Of a DNA stretch of 64,000 bases, positions 34,256-42,328 are shown one piece after another. The position numbers and the translations under genes are program-made. Numbering within the stretch: the first letter of the stretch is position 1; each line of letters starts with the position of its first letter. The notes beneath the pieces were generated by a model. It worked only from the letters and a program-made list of their open reading frames with translations, ran no database searches and was not told the origin of the DNA. This DNA is from Marinobacter salarius (GTDB taxonomy: Bacteria; Pseudomonadota; Gammaproteobacteria; Pseudomonadales; Oleiphilaceae), in NCBI RefSeq assembly GCF_032922745.1, contig NZ_CP136693.1:3906001-3970000 (forward strand). The letters are read 5' to 3'.

Positions 34256-36322
34256 TCAGAGCTCCGCTGCCAGGCGGCTACCCTGATTGATCGCGCGCTT
34301 GGCATCCAGTTCCGCGGCCACGTCGGCGCCACCGATCAGGTGCACTTTCATTCCGGCGGCTTCAAGCCCACTCTGCAACTCTCGCAAAGGCTCCTGGCCG
34401 GCACAGACGACAATGGTGTCCACCGGCAACACCCTATCTTCTCCCTGCTCGGCACCTTTCGGGGTCACGGTAATGTGCAGCCCATCATCATCAATCTTGC
34501 GGTAGCTCACGCCCGGAACCATCTGCACCTGGCGATTCTTCAGCGAGGTGCGGTGAATCCAGCCTGTGGTCTTGCCCAGGTTTTTACCGACTTTCGACGC
34601 TTTGCGTTGCAGCAGGTATACCTCTCGGGCCGGTTCCGGCACCTCCGGCTCCATGCCCTGAATGCCACCACGATGACCAACGCTCAGATCCACCCCCCAC
34701 TCACGCATGAAGTGTTGTGGATCCAGTGCAGCCGAGGTGCCCTTGTGGACGATGAATTCCGAGACGTCGAAGCCGATACCGCCAGCACCAATCACCGCCA
34801 CTTTCTGCCCTACGGGCTTGCGACCCAAAAGCGCATCCAGGTAACCAATCACACTGGGGTGATCCACCCCCTCAATCTCCGGCGTGCGCGGACTGACGCC
34901 GCTGGCCAGTACCACATGGTCGTACCCACCAGCCTTGAGCGCATCTACATCCACACGAGTATTCAGGCGTACGTCCACCCCGTGCTTGTCCAGCATGACC
35001 CGGAAATAGCGCAGGGTTTCGTAGAACTCCTCCTTGCCCGGTATCCGTTTGGCCACGTTGAACTGGCCACCCACTTCGCTGCCAGAGTCAAACAGCGTAA
35101 CTTTGTGACCACGTTCCGCCGCAACCGTGGCAAATGCCAGGCCTGCGGGGCCGGCTCCAACCACCGCGATCGCTTTGGGCTCGGCGGTTTTGACGTAGGT
35201 CAGCTCAGTTTCGTGACAGGCACGGGGGTTAACCAGACAGGAGGTCAGCTTGCCGCTGAAGGTGTGATCGAGGCAGGCCTGGTTGCAACCGATGCAGGTG
35301 TTGATTTCGTCCGCGCGGTCTTCGGCAGCCTTCAGAACAAGGTCCGCATCCGCCAGGAACGGACGGGCCATGGAGACCATATCGGCATCGCCTTCCGCGA
35401 GGATCTTCTCGGCAACATCCGGCATGTTGATGCGGTTGGTGGTCACCAGGGGAATGCTGACCTCGTCTTTCAGGCGGGCCGTTACCTTGGTGAACGCGCC
35501 CCGAGGCACAGAAGTAGCAATGGTCGGTACACGGGCTTCATGCCAGCCGATGCCGGTGTTGATAATGGTTGCGCCGGCTTTTTCAATTTCTTTCGCCAGC
35601 TGCACCACTTCGTCCCAGGTACTGCCATCCTCAATGAGATCCAGCATCGACAGGCGGTAGATCAGGATAAAATCGCTGCCCACACGCTCACGAACACGAC
35701 GAACAATCTCGATCGGCAAGCGAATGCGATTTTCGTAGCTGCCACCCCACTGGTCAGTACGATGGTTTGTGTGGGTCACAATAAACTGGTTGATGAAGTA
35801 ACCTTCCGAGCCCATGATCTCCACACCGTCGTATCCGGCTTCTCGCGCCAGAGCCGCGCAGTTGGCGTAATCCTCAATCTGCTTTTCGATACCCGCTTCG
35901 TCCAGTTCTCTCGGCTTCAACGGGTTAATGGGCGCCTGAATCGCGGACGGCGCCACCAACTCCGGATGATAAGCGTAGCGACCGGCATGGAGAATCTGCA
36001 TACAGATCTTGCCGTCGGCCTCATGCACGGCGCGGGTGATCACCTGGTGCTTCTCCGCTTCTTCCTGGGTGTTCATCTTGGCCGCGTGCTGGAACACGGC
36101 ACCTTCCACATTGGGGGAAATACCACCGGTCACGATCAAACCCGCACCGCCACGGGCACGTTCGGCATAGAAAGCGGCAAGCCGATCAAAACCATTCTTT
36201 GCCTCCTCCAGGCCGGTGTGCATGGACCCCATCAGTGTGCGATTGCGAAGACGCGTGAACCCGAGATCCAACGGCTCCAGCAAATTGGGGTAACGTTTAA
36301 CGCCCGGTGTCGATTCGGTCAT
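34256..36322 (-). CDS. fadH: FadH-like NADPH-dependent 2,4-dienoyl-CoA reductase
   Basis: A 688-residue Old-Yellow-Enzyme-type flavoprotein. The FMN TIM barrel (about 1-340) starts YPNLLEPLDLGFTRLRNRT; a 4Fe-4S cluster is bound by C343, C346, C350 and a cysteine near 362; FAD and NAD(P) domains follow, with AVVGAGPAGLAFATVAAERG. The enzyme reduces 2,4-dienoyl-CoA during beta-oxidation of unsaturated fatty acids. The ATG at 36322 has GAGGAGAGA upstream; an upstream frame extension to 36394 lacks such a signal. It diverges from an AraC regulator that may control it. Confidence 0.92.
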   Translation of the reverse strand: MTESTPGVKRYPNLLEPLDLGFTRLRNRTLMGSMHTGLEEAKNGFDRLAAFYAERARGGAGLIVTGGISPNVEGAVFQHAAKMNTQEEAEKHQVITRAVHEADGKICMQILHAGRYAYHPELVAPSAIQAPINPLKPRELDEAGIEKQIEDYANCAALAREAGYDGVEIMGSEGYFINQFIVTHTNHRTDQWGGSYENRIRLPIEIVRRVRERVGSDFILIYRLSMLDLIEDGSTWDEVVQLAKEIEKAGATIINTGIGWHEARVPTIATSVPRGAFTKVTARLKDEVSIPLVTTNRINMPDVAEKILAEGDADMVSMARPFLADADLVLKAAEDRADEINTCIGCNQACLDHTFSGKLTSCLVNPRACHETELTYVKTAEPKAIAVVGAGPAGLAFATVAAERGHKVTLFDSGSEVGGQFNVAKRIPGKEEFYETLRYFRVMLDKHGVDVRLNTRVDVDALKAGGYDHVVLASGVSPRTPEIEGVDHPSVIGYLDALLGRKPVGQKVAVIGAGGIGFDVSEFIVHKGTSAALDPQHFMREWGVDLSVGHRGGIQGMEPEVPEPAREVYLLQRKASKVGKNLGKTTGWIHRTSLKNRQVQMVPGVSYRKIDDDGLHITVTPKGAEQGEDRVLPVDTIVVCAGQEPLRELQSGLEAAGMKVHLIGGADVAAELDAKRAINQGSRLAAEL

Positions 36323-36454
36323 GATCTCTCTCCTCTTATTTGGATCGGCGATGCCGTAATATGGGCTATAAATTAGCCATCCAGCCCCTCCCAAACAATA
36401 TCCCCAAACAACAATTTGATATCCTGTAACAACTTGTCGGACAATGCTGGCATT

Positions 36455-37513
36455 ATGAAATCCAACACCAGATACAAGAACCCTCTCGGCGATATCAGCG
36501 TGCTGTACGTTGCCGTCATGGCCCGTGCACTGAGGGCCGAAGGCCGAAACCCCAAAGAACTACTGGGCCGGTTTGGGCTGGACGAACAGGCACTGGGAGC
36601 GCCGGCGGCACGGATCAGCATCCCCCGATTCATGAGAATGGGTCAGGCAGCCATTGCCCTCACCGGCACCCCCGCACTCGGCCTAACGATGGGCCAGCTG
36701 TCTCGCCCCGTGGACGCTGGTATCGCAGGGCTTGCCGCCCAATCTGCCGCCACAGCTGGCGAAGCCATCAGCACCCTGGTTCATTATTCCTTACTCACCA
36801 GCCGCAACAGCAGGGGTGCTCCCTGGACAGCCAGCCAGGGGCGGGAAGCGCACTTTTACTCCATCAAGCCCTACAACGTATTTAATTTTTTCGTGGTGGA
36901 TTCGGTCCTTGCGGCCTGGGCTCAATTCCTGAGGCTTATTACGGGCCACGACCGGGTCGTTGAACGGGTCAGTATTGAGTACCCTTCCCAGGGTTACGAC
37001 GAAGTGTTTGAAGAATGGTTCGGATGCCCGGTGAGGTTCGGCGCCGAAGGCAACAGTCTCAGGCTGGCCCCAGGAATAGCGGAGGCCGCTTCGCTACAGG
37101 CGCAGGCCGCCATGTTCGAGTCACTGTCAGCGCAATGCGAGTTGGACATGTCACGTATTCGTGCCGGGTGGAGTATGGCTGATCGGGTGAAAGACCAGCT
37201 CCCGCCCCTGCTACAGGGCGGCACCCCTACCCTGATGGCCGTCGCCCATAAACTCGGCGTCGCGCCCTGGACACTTCAAAGGCAATTGGCAGAGGAGAAC
37301 ACCGGTTTTCGGGAACTGGTGGACGACACCCGCAAGGAGCTCGCTGTCGAGTACATACGGGAAACACGGGTATCGCTGTCAGAAATTGCGTGGCTACTGG
37401 GCTTTGCCAATCCAGCCGCATTTCACAAGGCGTGGCGTCGCTGGTTCAACACCAGCCCGGGGGAACATCGAAAACAGTACCTGGCGGAGCAGGCTGCTAA
37501 AGGCATTCTCTAA
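36455..37513 (+). CDS. AraC-family regulator (arabinose-binding-like N-domain)
   Basis: A 352-residue regulator with an N-terminal AraC_binding_2/arabinose-binding-like domain (about 15-210) and a C-terminal pair of helix-turn-helix motifs (HKLGVAPWTLQRQLAEENTG and the second with SEIAWLLGFANPAAFHKAWRR). The type is related to OruR and to regulators of lipid or sterol metabolism. The start ATG at 36455 is uncertain; there is no clear ribosome-binding site. It is divergent from fadH with about 130 bp between, a setting that suggests control of fadH. Confidence 0.87.
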   Translation: MKSNTRYKNPLGDISVLYVAVMARALRAEGRNPKELLGRFGLDEQALGAPAARISIPRFMRMGQAAIALTGTPALGLTMGQLSRPVDAGIAGLAAQSAATAGEAISTLVHYSLLTSRNSRGAPWTASQGREAHFYSIKPYNVFNFFVVDSVLAAWAQFLRLITGHDRVVERVSIEYPSQGYDEVFEEWFGCPVRFGAEGNSLRLAPGIAEAASLQAQAAMFESLSAQCELDMSRIRAGWSMADRVKDQLPPLLQGGTPTLMAVAHKLGVAPWTLQRQLAEENTGFRELVDDTRKELAVEYIRETRVSLSEIAWLLGFANPAAFHKAWRRWFNTSPGEHRKQYLAEQAAKGIL

Positions 37514-37529
37514 AAACCTGAAAGCACCA

Positions 37530-37616
37530 CTACAACTCAGTGGCGTCGTCCAGAGCATCGTCATCATCATAGTCTTCAAACTGACAATCCATCAGTTCTT
37601 CTTCGTAATCGGACAT
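37530..37616 (-). CDS. Very acidic 28-residue peptide
   Basis: A short frame starting with ATG at 37616, preceded by GGGAG at a good distance. The peptide begins MSDYEEELMDCQFEDY and is half Asp or Glu (9 D, 5 E), with one cysteine. It lies about 100 bp after tRNA-Asp, in the same direction, and only 16 bp from the end of the AraC gene on the other strand. It is not recognised; the good ribosome-binding site is the only support for translation. Confidence 0.5.
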   Translation of the reverse strand: MSDYEEELMDCQFEDYDDDDALDDATEL

Positions 37617-37719
37617 TATTCGTCTCCCAAGTTTCAAACAGGAAAACGATAGCACGGGCAATATTACAGAGAGATGAATCGGGAATGACAACAAGAAGAG
37701 GTAATCAAAGAAGGGAAAA

Positions 37720-37796
37720 TGGCGGAGCGGACGGGACTCGAACCCGCGACCCCCGGCGTGACAGGCCGGTATTCTAACCAGCTGAACTACCGCTCC
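37720..37796 (-). tRNA. tRNA-Asp (GTC)
   Basis: A 77-nt tRNA with encoded CCA. The acceptor is GGAGCGG paired with CCGCTCC, discriminator G, the anticodon loop CTGTCAC gives GTC, and the T loop GTTCGAGTC is standard. Only one copy is seen here. Confidence 0.96.
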
Positions 37797-37921
37797 GCGT
37801 AGGTCGGCACCTCGGGCGCAATCAAGGGTGTGACTGCTCGGTGACAACGAGGGCGCATTATAAAGAGGCCGCCCTGCATGTCAACGTTTTTCATGAAAAA
37901 AGTTCGGTTTTCGGAAGGCTC

Positions 37922-38953
37922 TTACATGGCATCAACCATGACATCCTTTCCCTGTGCGGTCTTTCGGTATTCAATGGGTGTCATGCTCGACCAACGCTTG
38001 AACGCCCGGTAGAAAGTACTGGGTTCCGAGAAGCCGGTGAGGTATACAATTTCATCAATGGACTCATCAGTCGTTGCCAGCAACTGCCGCGCCAGACGAT
38101 AACGGAAATCCGCCAACACCTGATTGAAGCTGGTTTCTGCTTCGGTCAGGCGGGTACGCAGGGTTCGGGGTTTAATGCCAAGACGCTCGGCCACGGCATC
38201 CAGAGTGACCTCTCCGCTGTCCAGCAGTTCCGCGACAATTCGCTCGACCTGCCCAACGATGTCTTTCTTTTCAAGACGGGCCACCTGCTCACTGGCAAAC
38301 CGTTCATGGAGATCCAGCAATTCCGGTTCTGCATGAGGCGAAGCATGAGACAGCAGCGTTGCAGGGAAATACAGCCGGTTTTCCTTGGCGCCAAACACAA
38401 CATCGCAGCCGAGTACGTCGATCACGTGCTCCCGACCATGCTCACGCTGATGTTCAAACTCGATACGCGATGGGTAGAAGCGGTCATCGGTGATCGATTT
38501 GAAAAAGGTTATCAGGCCCTGTACGAAGCACTCGTTGAAATGCCGCAGACGGCTGACTTCGCTGGAAGCGGCATCCAGCACCATGCAGGCCTCGTCACCC
38601 TCGATCAAGAAGTCGGTATTGGCAGCATCGCTCAACAGGCGCTGATAGTTTTGAGCCCGCCGAAGGCCCTCGCCGAACGTGGGACTGCTCAGAAACAGGT
38701 ATTCCAGAACCTGCCCCTTGTAGGCCGGTAACAATTGGCCCAGGTGGAGGCCGGCGTCAGGATCGCCCGACACATCCTCAACCACCTGCCAGAAATACAA
38801 CTGGGCACTGTGAGGTGTTCTTAGCTGCTCGGTGTAGACATAGTCTTCATCCACTCCCAGCCGGGCAAAAATGGCATCGGTATCAATCCCTTTGCGTTTC
38901 ATGGCCTGATAAATCAAGCGCAACATCACACCCGCATCGCGAAGTTCCTGCAT
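37922..38953 (-). CDS. AraC-family regulator
   Basis: A 343-residue AraC protein with an arabinose-binding-like N-domain (RTPHSAQLYFWQVVEDVSGD, LGQLLPAYKGQVLEYLFLSS) and a C-terminal HTH_18 (VAERLGIKPRTLRTRLTEAE, then DEIVYLTGFSEPSTFYRAFK). It diverges from a MaoC-like gene across a 170-bp region and probably regulates it. It is a different protein from the AraC regulator next to fadH, though of the same subfamily. Confidence 0.88.
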   Translation of the reverse strand: MQELRDAGVMLRLIYQAMKRKGIDTDAIFARLGVDEDYVYTEQLRTPHSAQLYFWQVVEDVSGDPDAGLHLGQLLPAYKGQVLEYLFLSSPTFGEGLRRAQNYQRLLSDAANTDFLIEGDEACMVLDAASSEVSRLRHFNECFVQGLITFFKSITDDRFYPSRIEFEHQREHGREHVIDVLGCDVVFGAKENRLYFPATLLSHASPHAEPELLDLHERFASEQVARLEKKDIVGQVERIVAELLDSGEVTLDAVAERLGIKPRTLRTRLTEAETSFNQVLADFRYRLARQLLATTDESIDEIVYLTGFSEPSTFYRAFKRWSSMTPIEYRKTAQGKDVMVDAM

Positions 38954-39123
38954 AAAATCCCGCTTTATAGTTGTTTATCAATTGGCTTGGCCGGCCGGAC
39001 AACCCTTGCTGGCAAGCCAGGTCAATGCTCATACTGGTCGGGTTTGCCAGACTCTGAGACCTTAGTCTTACATTAGAGCATATCAGGCCAGTGACGCACA
39101 GGTGTACCAGGAGAGAAAGCAAT

Positions 39124-39999
39124 ATGACAGATACTTCAATCTACTACAGTCACCCGCCCGGCCTATGGTCGCTTTACAGCAAGGCCCTACTCCCGAAAAA
39201 CAAGCCATCCGGCGACGACCTCCAGATACCTGGTCTGTCCGCCCGATTAATCGGCGTCAGTACGGCCAACCATAACCTGAAACGCTACCGGAGGGTATGT
39301 GGTTTCAATACACAGGCTACCGTGCCCATCACCTGGCCCCACATCCTTGCGTTTCCGTTGCATCTGAAACTGCTGACCGAAAAAACCTTCCCGCTGCCGC
39401 TGCTTGGGCTCGTCCACCTTCGCAACAACATCACGCAGCACCGCGCTATAGGCACTGGGGAAACATTGGACATAGCCGCACGGCTGGACGGTCAGAACAA
39501 TACATCGAGGGGCCTGGAGTTTGATCTGGTCACCGAAGCCTGGTCCGCAGGGCGGCTAGTATGGGAAGAGACGAGCACCAACCTGTTTCGGCAGCCGGAT
39601 AAGAGCAAAAATAGCTCAGAGGGAAAGCCTCCCGAACTGCCCCACTACCCTGAGACCATCGACATCAGTGCCGCGGAATCCATCGGTCGGCAATACGCCG
39701 GGGTGTCCGGTGACAGAAACCCGATACACCTTCACGCACTGACCGCAAAGGCCTTCGGTTTCCCCCGGGCGATTGCCCACGGCATGTGGAGCAAGGCCCG
39801 TGTGCTGGCGTTGCTGGAACAGCAAAGCGGCTGGCGCCCGGACGCGATATCAATCTCCTGCCAGTTCAAGAAGCCGCTGTTCCTTCCGGGAACGGCGCAA
39901 CTCAACTGGCAGGCTGGGCAAGACGGCTGGGACTATCAGTTACTGAACGCGTCAGGTAACGCCCCTCACCTGAGCGGCGAGATACGCTGGGACAATTGA
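39124..39999 (+). CDS. MaoC-like hot-dog dehydratase
   Basis: A 291-residue protein whose C-terminal half holds the hydratase-2 motif YAGVSGDRNPIHLHALTAKA with the Asp and His of the active site, then FPRAIAHGMW. The N-terminal half is a second, degenerate hot-dog region. Such enzymes hydrate trans-2-enoyl-CoA or act on acyl carrier protein substrates. The ATG at 39124 has AGGAGA upstream and is preferred to a GTG at 39091. Its end converges with the histidine kinase gene with only 8 bp between stops. Confidence 0.85.
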   Translation: MTDTSIYYSHPPGLWSLYSKALLPKNKPSGDDLQIPGLSARLIGVSTANHNLKRYRRVCGFNTQATVPITWPHILAFPLHLKLLTEKTFPLPLLGLVHLRNNITQHRAIGTGETLDIAARLDGQNNTSRGLEFDLVTEAWSAGRLVWEETSTNLFRQPDKSKNSSEGKPPELPHYPETIDISAAESIGRQYAGVSGDRNPIHLHALTAKAFGFPRAIAHGMWSKARVLALLEQQSGWRPDAISISCQFKKPLFLPGTAQLNWQAGQDGWDYQLLNASGNAPHLSGEIRWDN

Positions 40000-40007
40000 G
40001 GGTGAGG

Positions 40008-41597
40008 TTACTCCGTCGGCTCTCCGGAGCCGGCAGTGGACGTACAGGGCGAGCCCACGGCCCCGGCGGCCGGCAAGGTAAAGAAGAAACAGGCGCCACC
40101 ATGCCCGGGTCTCTCAAACCCGATATCACCGCCTTGGGCCTGAATCAGGGATCGACACATGGGCAAACCAATCCCCATGCCTTCTTCCTTGGTGGTGTAG
40201 AACGGCAGGAACAGCTTTTCTTCCGCATCGTCCTGCAGACCTACACCGTGATCGGTTACCGCCACACGGACACAACCCGTACCTGACATCGCCACGGTCA
40301 CTTCGACGGGCTTTACCGACTGAGCGCTGCGAGTGGACTCCAAGGCATTACGAATCAGGTTCAACGCAACCTGTTGTACCTGAATCGGGTCCGCTATGAC
40401 ATCCGGCACGTCGTCGGCCACCGAGATTTCCACACCGCCCTCATTGTTGCGGATATCCACTTCTGCAAACTGGCGGGTATCTTCCAACAGCGCCGTAATC
40501 GACAACACATCCTTTCCGGCAGCCGGCTTCTTCATAAACCGCCGGATACGGCGAATCACCTCACTGGCGCGGTGTGACTGGGCTTCGATCTTCTCCAGCG
40601 TTTCCTCGAGCAACTCGCGATCTGGCGCTTCCTTGGCCAATACGCGCTTGGCAACGCGGGCGTAGTTGGTGATGGCCGTCAGCGGCTGGTTAACCTCATG
40701 CGCCACACCGGCCGCCATCTCCCCCATGGTGGTCAGGCGGGAGAAATGAGCCAACTGCTCACGCTGCTCCTGAACCATGTGCCGGGCGTCGTCCAGGGCG
40801 TTTTCACTTTCAAGCTCTGCAGTGATGTCACGGAAGACCACCACCGCGCCATGCAGTTCATCACCATCCAGTTTCGGTGTCGCACGATACTCCACCGGAA
40901 ACGGTGAACCATCCGCGCGTAACATCTCGATATCGCGCTGGTTCTCCGGAACACCCTTGGTACAGGTGGCATAAACAGGGAGTGACTCACATCCGTGGCC
41001 GGCGGTGCGGAAATGGAGATCGAAAAAACCCTCACCAATCAACTCTTCAACAGGCCTGCGCATGATCAGCGCCGCCGCCGGATTGGCGAACACGATGGTA
41101 CCCCTGGCGTCGAGACCGTAAATACCTTCGCTGATGGAGTTGAGTATGCGTGCCTGATCGTTTTCAAGCTGGCGATTACGGGCCTGAAGCGCCCGTTCAA
41201 GGCGGATGACCCTGGCATGGGTTTTCACCCGGGCAATCACCTCCTGGGCCTGGAACGGCTTGGAGATATAGTCAGCGCCTCCCAGGGAGAATCCCCGGAC
41301 TTTCGCCTGCAGATCATCCAGAGCGGAGAGAAACACCACGGCGCTGTCTGACGTAACCGGGTCTGCCTTGAGGCGTTCACACACCTGATAGCCGTCAAGT
41401 TCCGGCATCATGATGTCCAGAAGGATCACTTCCGGCTGATGGCGGCGGGCAAGGTCCAGAGCCTTTTCACCATCGTTGGCAATGAGCAGGCGATAACCCT
41501 TGTCTTTCAGGGTCTCATAGAGAACCTTGAGGTTCTGCGGGTTGTCGTCAACGAGCAGAACCGTTACGTCTGTTGTCTCAAGGACAGCATCTGTCAT
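40008..41597 (-). CDS. REC-PAS-histidine kinase
   Basis: A 529-residue soluble kinase with an unusual order: an N-terminal receiver (phospho-acceptor D61 in VILLDIMMPELDG), a PAS domain (about 150-262), then HisKA with H300 in AGVAHEVNQPLTAITNYAR and an ATPase domain (DHGVGL, GMGIGLPMC). The kinase part is of the FixL type. The partner is the FixJ-like regulator encoded 45 bp upstream and co-directional. The signal is not evident; no heme-PAS histidine could be assigned with confidence. Confidence 0.9.
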   Translation of the reverse strand: MTDAVLETTDVTVLLVDDNPQNLKVLYETLKDKGYRLLIANDGEKALDLARRHQPEVILLDIMMPELDGYQVCERLKADPVTSDSAVVFLSALDDLQAKVRGFSLGGADYISKPFQAQEVIARVKTHARVIRLERALQARNRQLENDQARILNSISEGIYGLDARGTIVFANPAAALIMRRPVEELIGEGFFDLHFRTAGHGCESLPVYATCTKGVPENQRDIEMLRADGSPFPVEYRATPKLDGDELHGAVVVFRDITAELESENALDDARHMVQEQREQLAHFSRLTTMGEMAAGVAHEVNQPLTAITNYARVAKRVLAKEAPDRELLEETLEKIEAQSHRASEVIRRIRRFMKKPAAGKDVLSITALLEDTRQFAEVDIRNNEGGVEISVADDVPDVIADPIQVQQVALNLIRNALESTRSAQSVKPVEVTVAMSGTGCVRVAVTDHGVGLQDDAEEKLFLPFYTTKEEGMGIGLPMCRSLIQAQGGDIGFERPGHGGACFFFTLPAAGAVGSPCTSTAGSGEPTE

Positions 41598-41642
41598 AGA
41601 AGTACGGCCGGTTACGATGATGAATGCATGATGCCGGCCAAA

Positions 41643-42269
41643 TCAGCGCGCGTCGATAAGGTCCTTTACGGACAGAACCATACGGACCAGGTGTGCCAGT
41701 GAATGCGTGCCCATCTTATGCATCACCCGTGAGCGATGAATTTCCACGGTACGCTGGCTGATCTCCAGTTCGATGGCAATGACCTTGTTCGCCTGCCCGG
41801 CAATCATCCGGTCCATGATTTCATGTTCCCGGGGCGTCAGGCTTTTCACGCGGCGCAGGATTTCCTGCTTCTCACCGAGAGTTTTGCGCTGCTCCTTGTC
41901 CTGTTCCAGGGCGGCTTCGATTTTCTGGAGCAGGGCCTCTTCACGATAGGGTTTCTGAATGAAATCGACCGCGCCCTCTTTCATGGCATCCACGGCCATG
42001 GGGACATCACCGTGCCCGGTGACGAAGATAATTGGCAGGATGGAGTGCTTTTCATTCAGTTTCTTCTGGAGTTCCATACCATCCATGCCCGGCATGCGGA
42101 TATCCAGTACGATACAGCCGGCCATTTTTTCGGAGTAATCCTTGAGGAATGCGCTGGCATTGTCATAAGTCTTGACCGGCTTGCCATCGGATTTCAGCAG
42201 CAGTTCAAGAGAATCACGAACCGCCTCATCGTCCTCAACTACGTAGACCGTTTGCTGGGTATCAGTCAT
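41643..42269 (-). CDS. FixJ/NarL-type response regulator
   Basis: A 208-residue regulator: receiver with D56 in GCIVLDIRMPGMDG and K in QKPYR, then a LuxR-type helix-turn-helix (SLTPREHEIMDRMIAGQANK, ELEISQRTVEIHRSRVMHKM). The ATG at 42269 matches the usual FixJ N-terminus better than the upstream TTG. Forms a two-component pair with the REC-PAS kinase just downstream. Confidence 0.9.
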   Translation of the reverse strand: MTDTQQTVYVVEDDEAVRDSLELLLKSDGKPVKTYDNASAFLKDYSEKMAGCIVLDIRMPGMDGMELQKKLNEKHSILPIIFVTGHGDVPMAVDAMKEGAVDFIQKPYREEALLQKIEAALEQDKEQRKTLGEKQEILRRVKSLTPREHEIMDRMIAGQANKVIAIELEISQRTVEIHRSRVMHKMGTHSLAHLVRMVLSVKDLIDAR

Positions 42270-42328
42270 GTGCCTTGTCTCTCCTTTCAATGACCGCCGA
42301 TCACACTTGTGAAACCGGCTGATGGCTC

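Noticed and set aside
34250..36376. A 708-codon open frame opposite fadH
   Set aside because: It is the antisense shadow of a well-conserved gene in GC-rich DNA, with no ribosome-binding site and no recognisable domain.
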